From: Bacteroidota bacterium
Lineage (GTDB): Bacteria; Bacteroidota; Bacteroidia; Flavobacteriales; Flavobacteriaceae
Assembly: GCA_023427845.1 (NCBI GenBank)
Contig: JAEYZX010000009.1
Location: 1 to 14,833, forward strand
Direction: 5' to 3'
Length of the DNA stretch: 14,833 nucleotides
In this document: piece after piece, positions 6,245 through 13,206 of the stretch
How the letters are laid out: the number at the start of each line of letters is the position of its first letter
Numbering within the stretch: the stretch's first letter is position 1
Position numbers and translations under genes: made by a program
The notes under the pieces: model-generated
What the model saw: only the letters and a program-made list of their open reading frames with translations
The model's database searches: none
What the model was told of the DNA's origin: nothing

Positions 6245-6724
6245 ATGAAAACCAATATTTTAGGACTTCCCGTCAAAGAATCCGAATTGATAATCACCGA
6301 ACTTAATACGTTACTGGCGAACTTTCAGGTTTACTATCAAAACCTGCGCGGACTTCATTGGAACATCCGCGGAAAGCGGTTCTTCAACCTTCATGTGAAA
6401 TTTGAAGAACTTTATAATGATGCGCAGCTTAAAATTGATGAAATCGCCGAACGTGTACTTACGATAGGTGGTACGCCGTTGCATACTTTTGAAGAATACA
6501 TGCAGCACAACAGGCTTACGGTCGGAAAAAATATCTCCAACGATGAAAAGGCGGTGCAACTTATTGTGGATTCACTTTCAAAATTACTTCAGATAGAACG
6601 CGAAATCCTTGCGAGTACGGCTGAAATTATGGATGAAGGAACAAATGCTATGATGAGCGGATTTATCAGCGAACAGGAAAAAACGATTTGGATGATGAAT
6701 GCATGGTTGGAAGAAACCCTGTAA
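6245..6724 (+). CDS. dps: Dps family ferritin-like DNA-protection protein
   Basis: A 159-residue ferritin-like protein. Dps dodecamers oxidise Fe(II) with H2O2 and store it as ferric oxide, which limits hydroxyl-radical damage; some members also coat DNA. The intersubunit ferroxidase residues are in place: H38 (GLHWNIRG), H50, E54, D65 and E69, with the same spacing as E. coli H51/H63/D67/D78/E82. The N-terminus is short and has few basic residues (MKTNILGLPV), so tight DNA binding through an N-terminal tail is doubtful. An in-frame ATG at 6029 lies inside oxyR on the other strand and would add residues unrelated to Dps; I reject it. The gene is divergent from oxyR and closed by a hairpin terminator. 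Peroxide induction through OxyR is the natural inference. Confidence 0.95.
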   Translation: MKTNILGLPVKESELIITELNTLLANFQVYYQNLRGLHWNIRGKRFFNLHVKFEELYNDAQLKIDEIAERVLTIGGTPLHTFEEYMQHNRLTVGKNISNDEKAVQLIVDSLSKLLQIEREILASTAEIMDEGTNAMMSGFISEQEKTIWMMNAWLEETL

Positions 6725-6744
6725 AATCTTATATCAATTTGAAG

Positions 6745-6778
6745 AACCGGGGATGCAGTATTTACATGCCCGGTTTTT
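6745..6778 (+). terminator. Rho-independent terminator after dps
   Basis: The stem runs 6745-6755 against 6765-6775 (AACCGGG with CCCGGTT outside, ATG with CAT inside) with a single G-G mismatch and a 9-base loop. It is followed by T at 6774-6778. Confidence 0.85.
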
Positions 6779-6826
6779 CATGCTTACGACTCAATGTTAA
6801 TATAAAATTAAATCAAATCGGACCAC

Positions 6827-6858
6827 TTGTAAATTTAAAAGATTTAACGTTATTTTTG
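6827..6858 (+). promoter_or_regulatory. Strong promoter placed almost on the start codon of the 6863 gene
   Basis: TTG (6827-6829), a 21-base spacer, then TATTTTTG (6851-6858). Both boxes and the spacing match the Bacteroidota consensus. The -7 box ends only four bases before the ATG at 6863, so transcription would begin at or next to that ATG. Confidence 0.72.
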
Positions 6859-6862
6859 CGTC

Positions 6863-7141
6863 ATGAGATTTGTCGTTCAATTCACATTGCTACTATTCGT
6901 CGTATTCCTTTCGACGCCCACGGTTGTCAGCATGATCGAAAAAAGTTGCGACACGTCTATATTCTACAGCATGACCGAAGAGGAGCTGACGCATAAAGAA
7001 CTCAAAGCCGAACTAAAAATTGGCGAATATCACTTCATCGACCTATCGCTTAACACATCTGGCCTGATATTATCAGAGAACTTGTCGAAACATGACAACG
7101 TACATGCCTCAATCTTCATTCCGCCGCCTGAACAGGTTTAA
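6863..7141 (+). CDS. Small secreted protein of unknown function upstream of sulP
   Basis: A 92-residue protein with a hydrophobic N-terminus (about residues 4-22, ending TPTVVS), probably a cleaved signal peptide or an anchor. Then comes a short exported domain: EKSCD at 26-30 with the only cysteine, an acidic/basic helical stretch (EEELTHKELKAELK), ISLxL-like strands, and a proline-rich end (IFIPPPE, 84-90). I know of similar small proteins in flavobacteria but no function. It lies 72 bases upstream of the SulP gene on the same strand and may share its transcript. The promoter lies so close to the ATG that the mRNA may be leaderless; the alternative is an internal start at Met24, which would remove the signal peptide and is less likely. 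Confidence 0.65.
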   Translation: MRFVVQFTLLLFVVFLSTPTVVSMIEKSCDTSIFYSMTEEELTHKELKAELKIGEYHFIDLSLNTSGLILSENLSKHDNVHASIFIPPPEQV

Positions 7142-7213
7142 TACATTGCCGTTTTAAAATTTATGTGATGTACTGTGTGCATTGCGAACGTATGTATTAA
7201 ACTTATTTTAGGT

Positions 7214-8866
7214 ATGACACAAAATAGTAATCTTTTTGCACACCTCAAATCGGATGTAGCGTCTGGTTTGGTGGTATTTTTGGTTGCGCTTCCGCTTTGT
7301 CTCGGAATCGCTTTGGCATCGGGTGCCCCTCCGTTATCGGGTATAATTGCCGGAATTGTCGGTGGTATAGTGGTCGGGCTTCTCAGCAACTCACAATTGA
7401 GCGTTTCCGGTCCGGCTGCAGGTCTGACTGCGATAGTCCTAACCGCAATAACCGATTTTGGCGCTTTCAACATTTTTCTTACCGCCACTCTTGTCGCGGG
7501 TATTTTACAATTGATTTTGGGATTCCTAAAAGCCGGAAGCATCTCGAATTATTTTCCAACAAATGTCATCGAGGGAATGCTCGCGGGTATCGGACTGATC
7601 ATTATTTTGAAACAGATTCCGCACGCATTGGGCTATGATGAAAATTTTGAAGGCAGTGAATCTTTTTTCGAAACTGGCGGGGAAAATACATTCTCCTCAC
7701 TTTTTAACGCATTTAATTATATCCATCCCGGCGCAATCGTGGTTACATTGGTTTCATTGGGAATACTGATCGCATGGGAAAAATCGCCTCAACTAAAAAA
7801 ACTGAAACTGATCCCGGGCGCACTCGTTTCAGTCGGAGTTGGGATTTTGCTCAATGAAGTCTTTCGTGCAACCGGCAGCGCCCTTGCTATCGACAGCAAG
7901 CATCTTGTGAATTTACCGATTCCGCAATCGATTGAAGATTTCCAAAATATCGTTATTTTACCCGATTTTGCAGCATTGACAAATCCCCAAGTATGGATCG
8001 TTGGTGCGACTATAGCCGTGGTGGCATCAATCGAAACACTGTTGTGCATCGAAGCCGCCGACAGGATGGACAAGCAGAAACGATATACCAACACAAATGT
8101 GGAGCTCAAGGCTCAGGGTATCGGGAACATGATCAGCGCGATACTGGGCGGACTGCCGATGACATCTGTGGTTGTTCGCACCTCGACGAATGTGAATGCC
8201 GGCGCTAAAACTAAAATGTCGGCGATTTTTCACGGAGTTTTATTATTGGTGACCGTACTGGCAATACCTGCATTTCTGAACAGGATTCCATTGGCCACAC
8301 TGGCTGCTGTCCTGCTTTTGGTGGGATATAAATTGGCGAAACCTGCAACACTGATTCATTTTTGGCACAAGGGGAAATACCAGTTTGTTCCGTTTATCGC
8401 AACTTTTTTAGGGGTTGTGTTTACCGATTTGCTCAAAGGTGTCGCGCTCGGAATCGTAATCAGCATCATCTTTATCCTTCGGGGCAACCTCAAGCGCGCG
8501 TACAATTTCAGGAAAGAGGAATATGTCGATGGCGATGTGATCCACATTGACCTTGCGCAGGAAGTTTCATTTTTGAACAAGGCAGCGATAAAATCGACGT
8601 TAAATCGCATTCCCGAAAACTCAAAAGTCGTCATCAATGCACATGATACGGTTTATATCGCACATGACATTCTGGATCTAATACGCGAATTCAAAACGGT
8701 ACGCGCCAAGGATGACAACATAAAAGTGAAACTGAAAGGCTTCAAAAAGGCCTATCATTTGGAGGAAAGCGAAGAAGTTCCGAATCACGTGAGCGTTGAA
8801 CATCACGACGAAATGCTGAAACGCAAAACAATAAAGAAGGAATTGATGAACGAATTTTCGAAGTAG
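7214..8866 (+). CDS. SulP family anion transporter, probable bicarbonate uptake
   Basis: A 550-residue inner-membrane transporter of the SulP (SLC26) family. About 10-14 hydrophobic segments cover residues 15-425. Conserved features are the amphipathic PLCLGIALASGAPP (27-40), SVSGPAAG (63-70), ASIETLLCIEAADRM (271-285), and the GGLPMTSVVVRTSTN then AGAKTKMSA stretch (312-336). A short STAS-like cytoplasmic domain (about 440-510) follows, then a charged tail. The start at 7214 (MTQNSNLFAHL) fits the family; an in-frame ATG at 7175 only adds a 13-residue prefix. SulP members move sulfate, bicarbonate or other anions. The beta-carbonic anhydrase gene 57 bases downstream points to bicarbonate, as in BicA-like systems, but the sequence cannot exclude sulfate. 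Confidence 0.92.
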   Translation: MTQNSNLFAHLKSDVASGLVVFLVALPLCLGIALASGAPPLSGIIAGIVGGIVVGLLSNSQLSVSGPAAGLTAIVLTAITDFGAFNIFLTATLVAGILQLILGFLKAGSISNYFPTNVIEGMLAGIGLIIILKQIPHALGYDENFEGSESFFETGGENTFSSLFNAFNYIHPGAIVVTLVSLGILIAWEKSPQLKKLKLIPGALVSVGVGILLNEVFRATGSALAIDSKHLVNLPIPQSIEDFQNIVILPDFAALTNPQVWIVGATIAVVASIETLLCIEAADRMDKQKRYTNTNVELKAQGIGNMISAILGGLPMTSVVVRTSTNVNAGAKTKMSAIFHGVLLLVTVLAIPAFLNRIPLATLAAVLLLVGYKLAKPATLIHFWHKGKYQFVPFIATFLGVVFTDLLKGVALGIVISIIFILRGNLKRAYNFRKEEYVDGDVIHIDLAQEVSFLNKAAIKSTLNRIPENSKVVINAHDTVYIAHDILDLIREFKTVRAKDDNIKVKLKGFKKAYHLEESEEVPNHVSVEHHDEMLKRKTIKKELMNEFSK

Positions 8867-8923
8867 AAATAAATATAGAAACCAATATATAATTGTTAAT
8901 TTTATAAACCATACACAAATCCG

Positions 8924-9559
8924 ATGAGCGATTTTTATAAACAAATTTTAGAAAACAACAAAGCGTGGGTAGAAGCTGCGCTCGAAAAAGACCCAAACTA
9001 TTTTCAAGATCTTGCAAAGGGTCAAACTCCGCCACTTCTGTGGATTGGATGCTCGGATAGCCGCGTACCTGCAAACGAAATCATTGGTGCGAAACCCGGC
9101 GAGGTTTTTGTACACCGCAATATTGCAAACATGGTCGTGCATTCAGACATGAATATGCTGAGCGTACTCGACTATGCCGTGAACGTACTTAAAGTCAAAC
9201 ATGTCATTGTATGTGGGCATTATGGCTGCGGCGGTGTTAAGGCCGCGATGGGTAACGATTCAATTGGGATCATCGATAACTGGATCCGCCACATCAAAAA
9301 CGTTTATCGATTGCATAATGTCTACCTTGATTCCATCATCAATGAATCTGACCGGTTCAATGCTTTTGTCGAACTAAACGTCAAAGAGCAGGTGTTTGAT
9401 TTGGCGAAGACTTCAATCGTACAGGGAGCGTGGAAAAATGGCCAGGAACTTACGCTGCACGGCTGGGTATACGGATTAAATTCGGGATTTGTGACCGATC
9501 TGAATGTGAATATCAGTTCGGAGAAGGATCTCGATAAGGTCTATCAACTCAAATTCTAA
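8924..9559 (+). CDS. Beta-class carbonic anhydrase
   Basis: A 211-residue cytoplasmic zinc enzyme that interconverts CO2 and bicarbonate. The zinc ligands C43, H99 and C102 and the catalytic pair D45/R47 are visible in IGCSDSR (41-47) and CGHYGCGG (97-104). Their positions are shifted by one from E. coli Can (C42, D44, R46, H98, C101), so the enzyme should be active and close to the Can type. The allosteric-type features of that subfamily cannot be judged from the motifs alone. It lies 57 bases after the SulP gene with no intervening terminator and is followed by a strong one, so the two probably share a transcript. Together they would import bicarbonate and supply CO2/HCO3- to carboxylases or help with pH balance. 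Confidence 0.96.
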   Translation: MSDFYKQILENNKAWVEAALEKDPNYFQDLAKGQTPPLLWIGCSDSRVPANEIIGAKPGEVFVHRNIANMVVHSDMNMLSVLDYAVNVLKVKHVIVCGHYGCGGVKAAMGNDSIGIIDNWIRHIKNVYRLHNVYLDSIINESDRFNAFVELNVKEQVFDLAKTSIVQGAWKNGQELTLHGWVYGLNSGFVTDLNVNISSEKDLDKVYQLKF

Positions 9560-9567
9560 AATAATGA

Positions 9568-9591
9568 GCCGCTTGACCAGCGGCTTTTTTT
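9568..9591 (+). terminator. Rho-independent terminator after carbonic anhydrase
   Basis: GCCGCT (9568-9573) and AGCGGC (9579-9584) form a perfect stem with loop TGACC, followed by seven T (9585-9591). The stop codon of the LETM1-related gene on the other strand overlaps the end of the T run. Confidence 0.93.
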
Positions 9592-10789
9592 ATTCATTAT
9601 CGGGATTGTTATCATTGAATGCCGAGGGAAGCATTTGCGGAATGAATTTGATAAGTATCGGAAGAAGTAAACTTCCGCCCGGCAACAGGAAAATCGTTAA
9701 CGACGGAATGGTTTTGCATATTTCAAGCAACTGTTTTCTGACCTTTTTTTTCTCTTTTGGATCAAGATCGCGTCTTGTTGATTGTGTGAGAAGAACCATT
9801 AATTCACCCGACTGGCGAATTTCCTTAACCAGGCGATTCTTGTTTCGTGTTATCAGTACAACAACACTCTGGGTCATGTGATCGTAAAAATGCTTGACCG
9901 GGTTTGAATAATTGAAGTAACGGATGTTTTTCTTGTGTCTCGAAATAAACGTATGGGCCGAGGTGATACTTTCGTTCACGAATGAATCCGGAACATTCAT
10001 AAGCCGCGCAAGCTCGTGCAAAAAGTAGGCCTCTTCATTTTCTACAATCCCATCGCTCCATAATGCCATTCCCGCTAGGTCAATGAGATACCATTTTTCA
10101 AGGTCGCTCGTAAAGTAATCCAGTTGGAGCGCATCCGGGTTTGTGGGTACCGCTTTTGAAAATTTGCTGTAACGTACCGAGGCCTCAAATAATTTTATAA
10201 GAAGTTTATCGTGGTCTGACTTATTGCTTTTGATTTTTAGGGCAAGCGAGACCGCACTGATAATGATTTCTTCGGTTCTTTTCAGGTATTTCTCCGGAAT
10301 TGCCCCATGAGCAAGATACTGCTGATACGCGAGCACGTCAATAAATAGCAGTGCATTCGTAACAATATGCGAAAAGTTCTTGCTGATGAAATTATCGTTT
10401 GTCTGGACGCGATCATCAATGATTTTCTCCAGATTGGCAGCAGGTGAATTTCCCGGTAACACTTTCCTGAAAATATTGAATCCTTTTGGATTCATCTCTT
10501 CATAAAAAGAAACGGCGCTTAGGATAAATTCTTTCGGTTGAGGTATGCCTGTAACCGTCACATACAACCGGAACATTGTATTGAGCAGCGCTACCTTTGA
10601 TATTTCATCCGATAACCATCCAACGGTATTGATTTTAACCGAAGTGTCGAATCCTATAATGTGGCCGTATATAAAACCCGTTCCGACCGTATCGCGATAA
10701 AATGTCTCAATATCGTTTTCGCGTGCCGATTCAGAGCCCTGCCCGAGGAAAAATTTGACTATCCAGCCATGTGCTGATGGGTTTATCAT
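9590..10789 (-). CDS. LETM1-related protein with TerB-like middle region
   Basis: A 399-residue protein. Its C-terminal part (about 315-392) resembles the LETM1 domain of mitochondrial inner-membrane proteins: TRRDLDPKEKKKVRKQLLEI, then a hydrophobic segment (about 362-382, IPSLTIFLLPGGSLLLPILI) and KFIPQMLPSAF. That PxxLPxxF-type ending is typical of LETM1. The middle (about 234-285) has the pattern of TerB/DjlA-like helical domains, with the acidic loop SDGIVENEEAYFLHELARL. Residues 1-230 are helical and unknown to me. Flavobacterial members have been named LETM1-related biofilm-associated proteins; I recall the name but cannot verify it here. The start is set by the ATG at 10789 with a promoter box just upstream. 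The gene lies 61 bases downstream of sodC on the same strand. Confidence 0.8.
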   Translation of the reverse strand: MINPSAHGWIVKFFLGQGSESARENDIETFYRDTVGTGFIYGHIIGFDTSVKINTVGWLSDEISKVALLNTMFRLYVTVTGIPQPKEFILSAVSFYEEMNPKGFNIFRKVLPGNSPAANLEKIIDDRVQTNDNFISKNFSHIVTNALLFIDVLAYQQYLAHGAIPEKYLKRTEEIIISAVSLALKIKSNKSDHDKLLIKLFEASVRYSKFSKAVPTNPDALQLDYFTSDLEKWYLIDLAGMALWSDGIVENEEAYFLHELARLMNVPDSFVNESITSAHTFISRHKKNIRYFNYSNPVKHFYDHMTQSVVVLITRNKNRLVKEIRQSGELMVLLTQSTRRDLDPKEKKKVRKQLLEICKTIPSLTIFLLPGGSLLLPILIKFIPQMLPSAFNDNNPDNE

Positions 10790-10792
10790 TGC

Positions 10793-10814
10793 GTAGCTTA
10801 AAGTGCAAAGCTAC
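10793..10814. repeat. Inverted repeat on the promoter of the LETM1-related gene
   Basis: GTAGCTT (10793-10799) and AAGCTAC (10808-10814) are perfect arms eight bases apart, four bases upstream of the gene's start codon. The right arm overlaps the -7 box (10806-10813), so it is well placed as a repressor site. In RNA it would sit mostly upstream of the expected transcription start, so a DNA-level role is more likely than a leader hairpin. Confidence 0.5.
10806..10813 (-). promoter_or_regulatory. Promoter -7 element for the LETM1-related gene
   Basis: On the minus strand this reads TAGCTTTG, an exact TAnnTTTG match, 16 bases before the ATG at 10789. No TTG at -33 is seen. Confidence 0.5.
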
Positions 10815-10850
10815 TTATTTTGTAACGTACCTGGATTACGTGATTATTAA

Positions 10851-11426
10851 TTATCGGATTATTGCGGAACAGGCTGCGCGACCGCCGGCATCGCCTGTTG
10901 GCTGTGTTACAAAGTCGTCTTTACCGACATGAACAATGACACTTTTGCCTAAAACATCTTTAGTTTCATCTTCGCATCCGATGCACCATTCAGACGTTGT
11001 CAAAGTAATCGTGCCTTCGCCATTTTCATCCGCTGTAAAATTTCCGATATCGCCTCTGTGATACGATGCCGAACCCCATTTTCCATGGTCTTTAAAGGTT
11101 GGATTCCAATGACCGCCCGCTGAAGAAGCGTCTGGAGCGGAACAGTCCGATTTCTCGTGTATGTGTATCGCATGTTCCCCCGGTTCAAGGCCTTTTAAAT
11201 TTGCAGTGAAAGTAACTTCGCCATTTTGTTCTGTGAAAGTAGCCGTACCTGATGCGTTTGTTCCGCTCTTCGGAGTAAAATCGATTGTGAGCGTTTGCGT
11301 TTCAGTGGTAGTTGTTTGCGAATCCTGATTTTCCTGGGTGATCTCGCCATCATTCTTTTTTTCTTCCGACTTGCATCCAACAAACAATGTCATTCCGCAT
11401 ATAAGGGATAGTGCTACTTTTTTCAT
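10851..11426 (-). CDS. sodC: Cu/Zn superoxide dismutase, lipoprotein
   Basis: A 191-residue exported lipoprotein that dismutates superoxide to O2 and H2O2 in the periplasm or at the outer membrane. The signal peptide ends at FVG before C18; the following KSEEKK is acidic and basic mixed, then a Thr/Gln-rich linker to about residue 45. All metal ligands are found: H88 and H90 (HIHEKSDC), bridging H106 (GGHWNP), H114 (KDHG), H123 and D126 (YHRGDIGN), and H166 (VIVHVG). C95 and C186 (GGRAACS) give the conserved disulfide. C148 and C151 (EWCIGCEDE) are an additional CxxC in the loop before the last copper histidine. The promoter is one of the best in the window. The LETM1-related gene follows on the same strand. 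Confidence 0.95.
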   Translation of the reverse strand: MKKVALSLICGMTLFVGCKSEEKKNDGEITQENQDSQTTTTETQTLTIDFTPKSGTNASGTATFTEQNGEVTFTANLKGLEPGEHAIHIHEKSDCSAPDASSAGGHWNPTFKDHGKWGSASYHRGDIGNFTADENGEGTITLTTSEWCIGCEDETKDVLGKSVIVHVGKDDFVTQPTGDAGGRAACSAIIR

Positions 11427-11449
11427 GATCGATAGTTTTATGATTCTTT

Positions 11450-11480
11450 CAAAGATAGAAAAACTGAACAGAGAGTCAAA
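11450..11480 (-). promoter_or_regulatory. sodC promoter
   Basis: On the minus strand: TTTG (11477-11480), a 19-base spacer, then TATCTTTG (11450-11457). Both boxes match the Bacteroidota consensus exactly. The box ends 23 bases before the sodC ATG. Confidence 0.75.
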
Positions 11481-11577
11481 ATGTTAACAAGCCTTTAACG
11501 ACTCACATTCTTAATTAATTATTAATCTTTCGCGATTGTAGCGGGCAAAATTTTTAACTTTAGGAAAAAGACTAGTC

Positions 11578-12426
11578 ATGGCAAAACCTAAGAAATTTCC
11601 CGAACAGGAACAAAATATTCCGGGTTCTGAAGAGAAAATGAGTCCGCATCCCGAAGTCATTCGCACCGGCTATAAAGGCAGCGGCAAACTGAAAGGCAAA
11701 ACCGCATTGATAACCGGAGGCGACAGTGGCATCGGCCGCAGCGTAGCCGTGCATTTTGCAATCGAGGGTGCTAATGTCGCAATCGTGTATTTAAATGAGG
11801 ATAATGATGCGGTTGAAACAAAAAAAATGGTTGAAGAGCACGGTGCTGAATGTTTGCTGATAGCAGGAGATTTGCGTGATGACAAATTCTGTAAATCGGC
11901 AGTCAGTAAAACAATCAAAAAGTTTGGTCAACTTGATGTTTTGGTCAACAATGCTGCATTCCAATCGCTGCAGGAATCGATAGAGGACATCACTAAAGCA
12001 CAGCTTACCAAAACCTTTGAAACCAATATCTATCCGTTTTTCTATGTTGTCCAGGCCGCGATGCCGCATTTGAAGAAAAACGCATCGATAATCAATACTA
12101 CATCGGTCACGGCGTATCGCGGAAGCGAACATCTATTGGATTACTCAAGTACAAAAGGCGCTATCGTGACATTCACGCGTTCATTGGCATCGATGCTTGC
12201 CCCAAAAGGGATACGCGTAAATGGTGTGGCGCCCGGACCAATATGGACACCATTGATTGTGTCAACATTCGATCAGGTAAAAGATTTCGGTAACGATACC
12301 CCGATGGGCAGGGCAGGGCAGCCGTCAGAATTGGGTCCGGCTTACGTTTTTCTTGCGTGTGCCGACAGCAGTTATATAACCGGTCAAATCATCCATATTA
12401 ACGGCGGGGAGATTATTGGAGGTTAA
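11578..12426 (+). CDS. Short-chain dehydrogenase, general-stress (YdaD/YhdF-like) type
   Basis: A 282-residue NAD(P)-dependent oxidoreductase of the classical SDR type. The cofactor motif TGGDSGIG is at 46-53 and NNAA at 124-127. The catalytic residues are N150, S176, Y189 (YSSTK) and K193, with the standard spacing. The extended N-terminus (about 1-40, with PEQEQNIPGSE and HPEVIRTGYKGSGKLKG) is characteristic of the stress-induced subgroup represented by Bacillus YdaD/YhdF. Proteins of this group are often labelled glucose or sugar-alcohol dehydrogenases without proof; the substrate is unknown here. A TAACTTTA box (11555-11562) is near consensus but has only 16 bases to the nearest TTG. The gene is tail to tail with the YetF gene, overlapping four bases. 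A stress role is inferred from subfamily and from the nearby sodC and oxyR. Confidence 0.9.
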   Translation: MAKPKKFPEQEQNIPGSEEKMSPHPEVIRTGYKGSGKLKGKTALITGGDSGIGRSVAVHFAIEGANVAIVYLNEDNDAVETKKMVEEHGAECLLIAGDLRDDKFCKSAVSKTIKKFGQLDVLVNNAAFQSLQESIEDITKAQLTKTFETNIYPFFYVVQAAMPHLKKNASIINTTSVTAYRGSEHLLDYSSTKGAIVTFTRSLASMLAPKGIRVNGVAPGPIWTPLIVSTFDQVKDFGNDTPMGRAGQPSELGPAYVFLACADSSYITGQIIHINGGEIIGG

Positions 12427-13112
12427 ACCACCCGCGGGGTATTTAAGGAGGTAACCCAAAGGTCCTCCTGACAAATCGGGCATAAATGGACATCGGCAAC
12501 CGAAAGAAAATCGGTGTGGCCACACCAACTGCAGGAATGGATTCCTTCTTTTAGTATCTGCCGCTGTTTTTCGGCGTATAAATGGGGAAGAATCGGAAGC
12601 CCGTATTTCACATCTGCATCCGGATAAAAATAAAGACTGATGTCGCCTGAAATTTCAAGAATAGCCAAATCTACCTGTCCGAGATGTGAAACTCCTTTTT
12701 GCCGCATTTCGCTGAAAAACTCGTCATACGCCAAAGGTTCTTTGCTGAAATTCTGTATTGAAAATTTTCCATGCTGGATAAGATAGATCGACTTTCCTTC
12801 GATAAGTTTTTCAACGCGGTCACTTTTAAATACTATATAGGTGGTCAATTTGTAAAGCAGAATTACCATCACAAATACTACAATTCCGTTAAGCAAACCA
12901 ACATCCCTGTAAAACATCGGGTCACCCGCAGCCGAACCAAGCCCGATGATAATTACGAGTTCAAATACCGAAAGTTGTTTGACGCCTCTTTTCCCCATTG
13001 CGCTCAGGGCAAACAGTATGGTCAGGTACATCACAGTCGTGCGAAGCATTATTTCGAACAGGAATCCCCAGTCTTCCGATCCTTTCAAAAATTCGGTCCA
13101 GTTCAGTTCCAT
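12423..13112 (-). CDS. DUF421/YetF family membrane protein with C-terminal zinc ribbon
   Basis: A 229-residue protein. The N-terminal half has about three membrane helices (about 20-38, 48-62 and 70-95), including the conserved MGKRGVKQLSVFELVIIIGLGS. A cytoplasmic DUF421 domain follows with YDEFFSEMRQKGV and the AILEISGDIS strand (149-159). These are the core YetF features. The unusual part is the tail after residue 190: C194-x2-C197 and C211-x2-C214 (CSWC, CPIC) in HSCSWCGHT...HLCPICQ, a compact zinc-ribbon pattern. Bacillus YetF, as I remember it, ends without this. The function of DUF421 proteins is poorly known, with links to stress and envelope processes. It overlaps the SDR gene tail to tail by four bases and is divergent from the AraC-type regulator. 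Confidence 0.87.
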   Translation of the reverse strand: MELNWTEFLKGSEDWGFLFEIMLRTTVMYLTILFALSAMGKRGVKQLSVFELVIIIGLGSAAGDPMFYRDVGLLNGIVVFVMVILLYKLTTYIVFKSDRVEKLIEGKSIYLIQHGKFSIQNFSKEPLAYDEFFSEMRQKGVSHLGQVDLAILEISGDISLYFYPDADVKYGLPILPHLYAEKQRQILKEGIHSCSWCGHTDFLSVADVHLCPICQEDLWVTSLNTPRVV

Positions 13113-13158
13113 TTTTAAACCCTATTTTTCGTACAAATTACGAAAATAATAGCACCGC

Positions 13159-13191
13159 TTGATTTTTGTAAGAGGCAAATTTTTATATTTA
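13159..13191 (+). promoter_or_regulatory. Promoter for the AraC-type regulator
   Basis: TTG (13159-13161), a 22-base spacer, then TATATTTA (13184-13191), one mismatch from TAnnTTTG. A run of A precedes the ATG at 13207, a common A-rich leader in Bacteroidota. Confidence 0.5.
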
Positions 13192-13206
13192 CAATAAAAA
13201 AAAAAT

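Noticed and set aside
7138..7542. 134-codon minus-strand frame over the SulP gene
   Set aside because: It is antisense to the conserved transporter N-terminus, is proline/alanine/threonine-rich, has no recognisable domain, and disappears as a reverse-frame shadow.
9564..9881. 105-codon plus-strand frame after carbonic anhydrase
   Set aside because: It begins inside the terminator hairpin and is antisense to the LETM1-like domain, which is clearly the coding strand.
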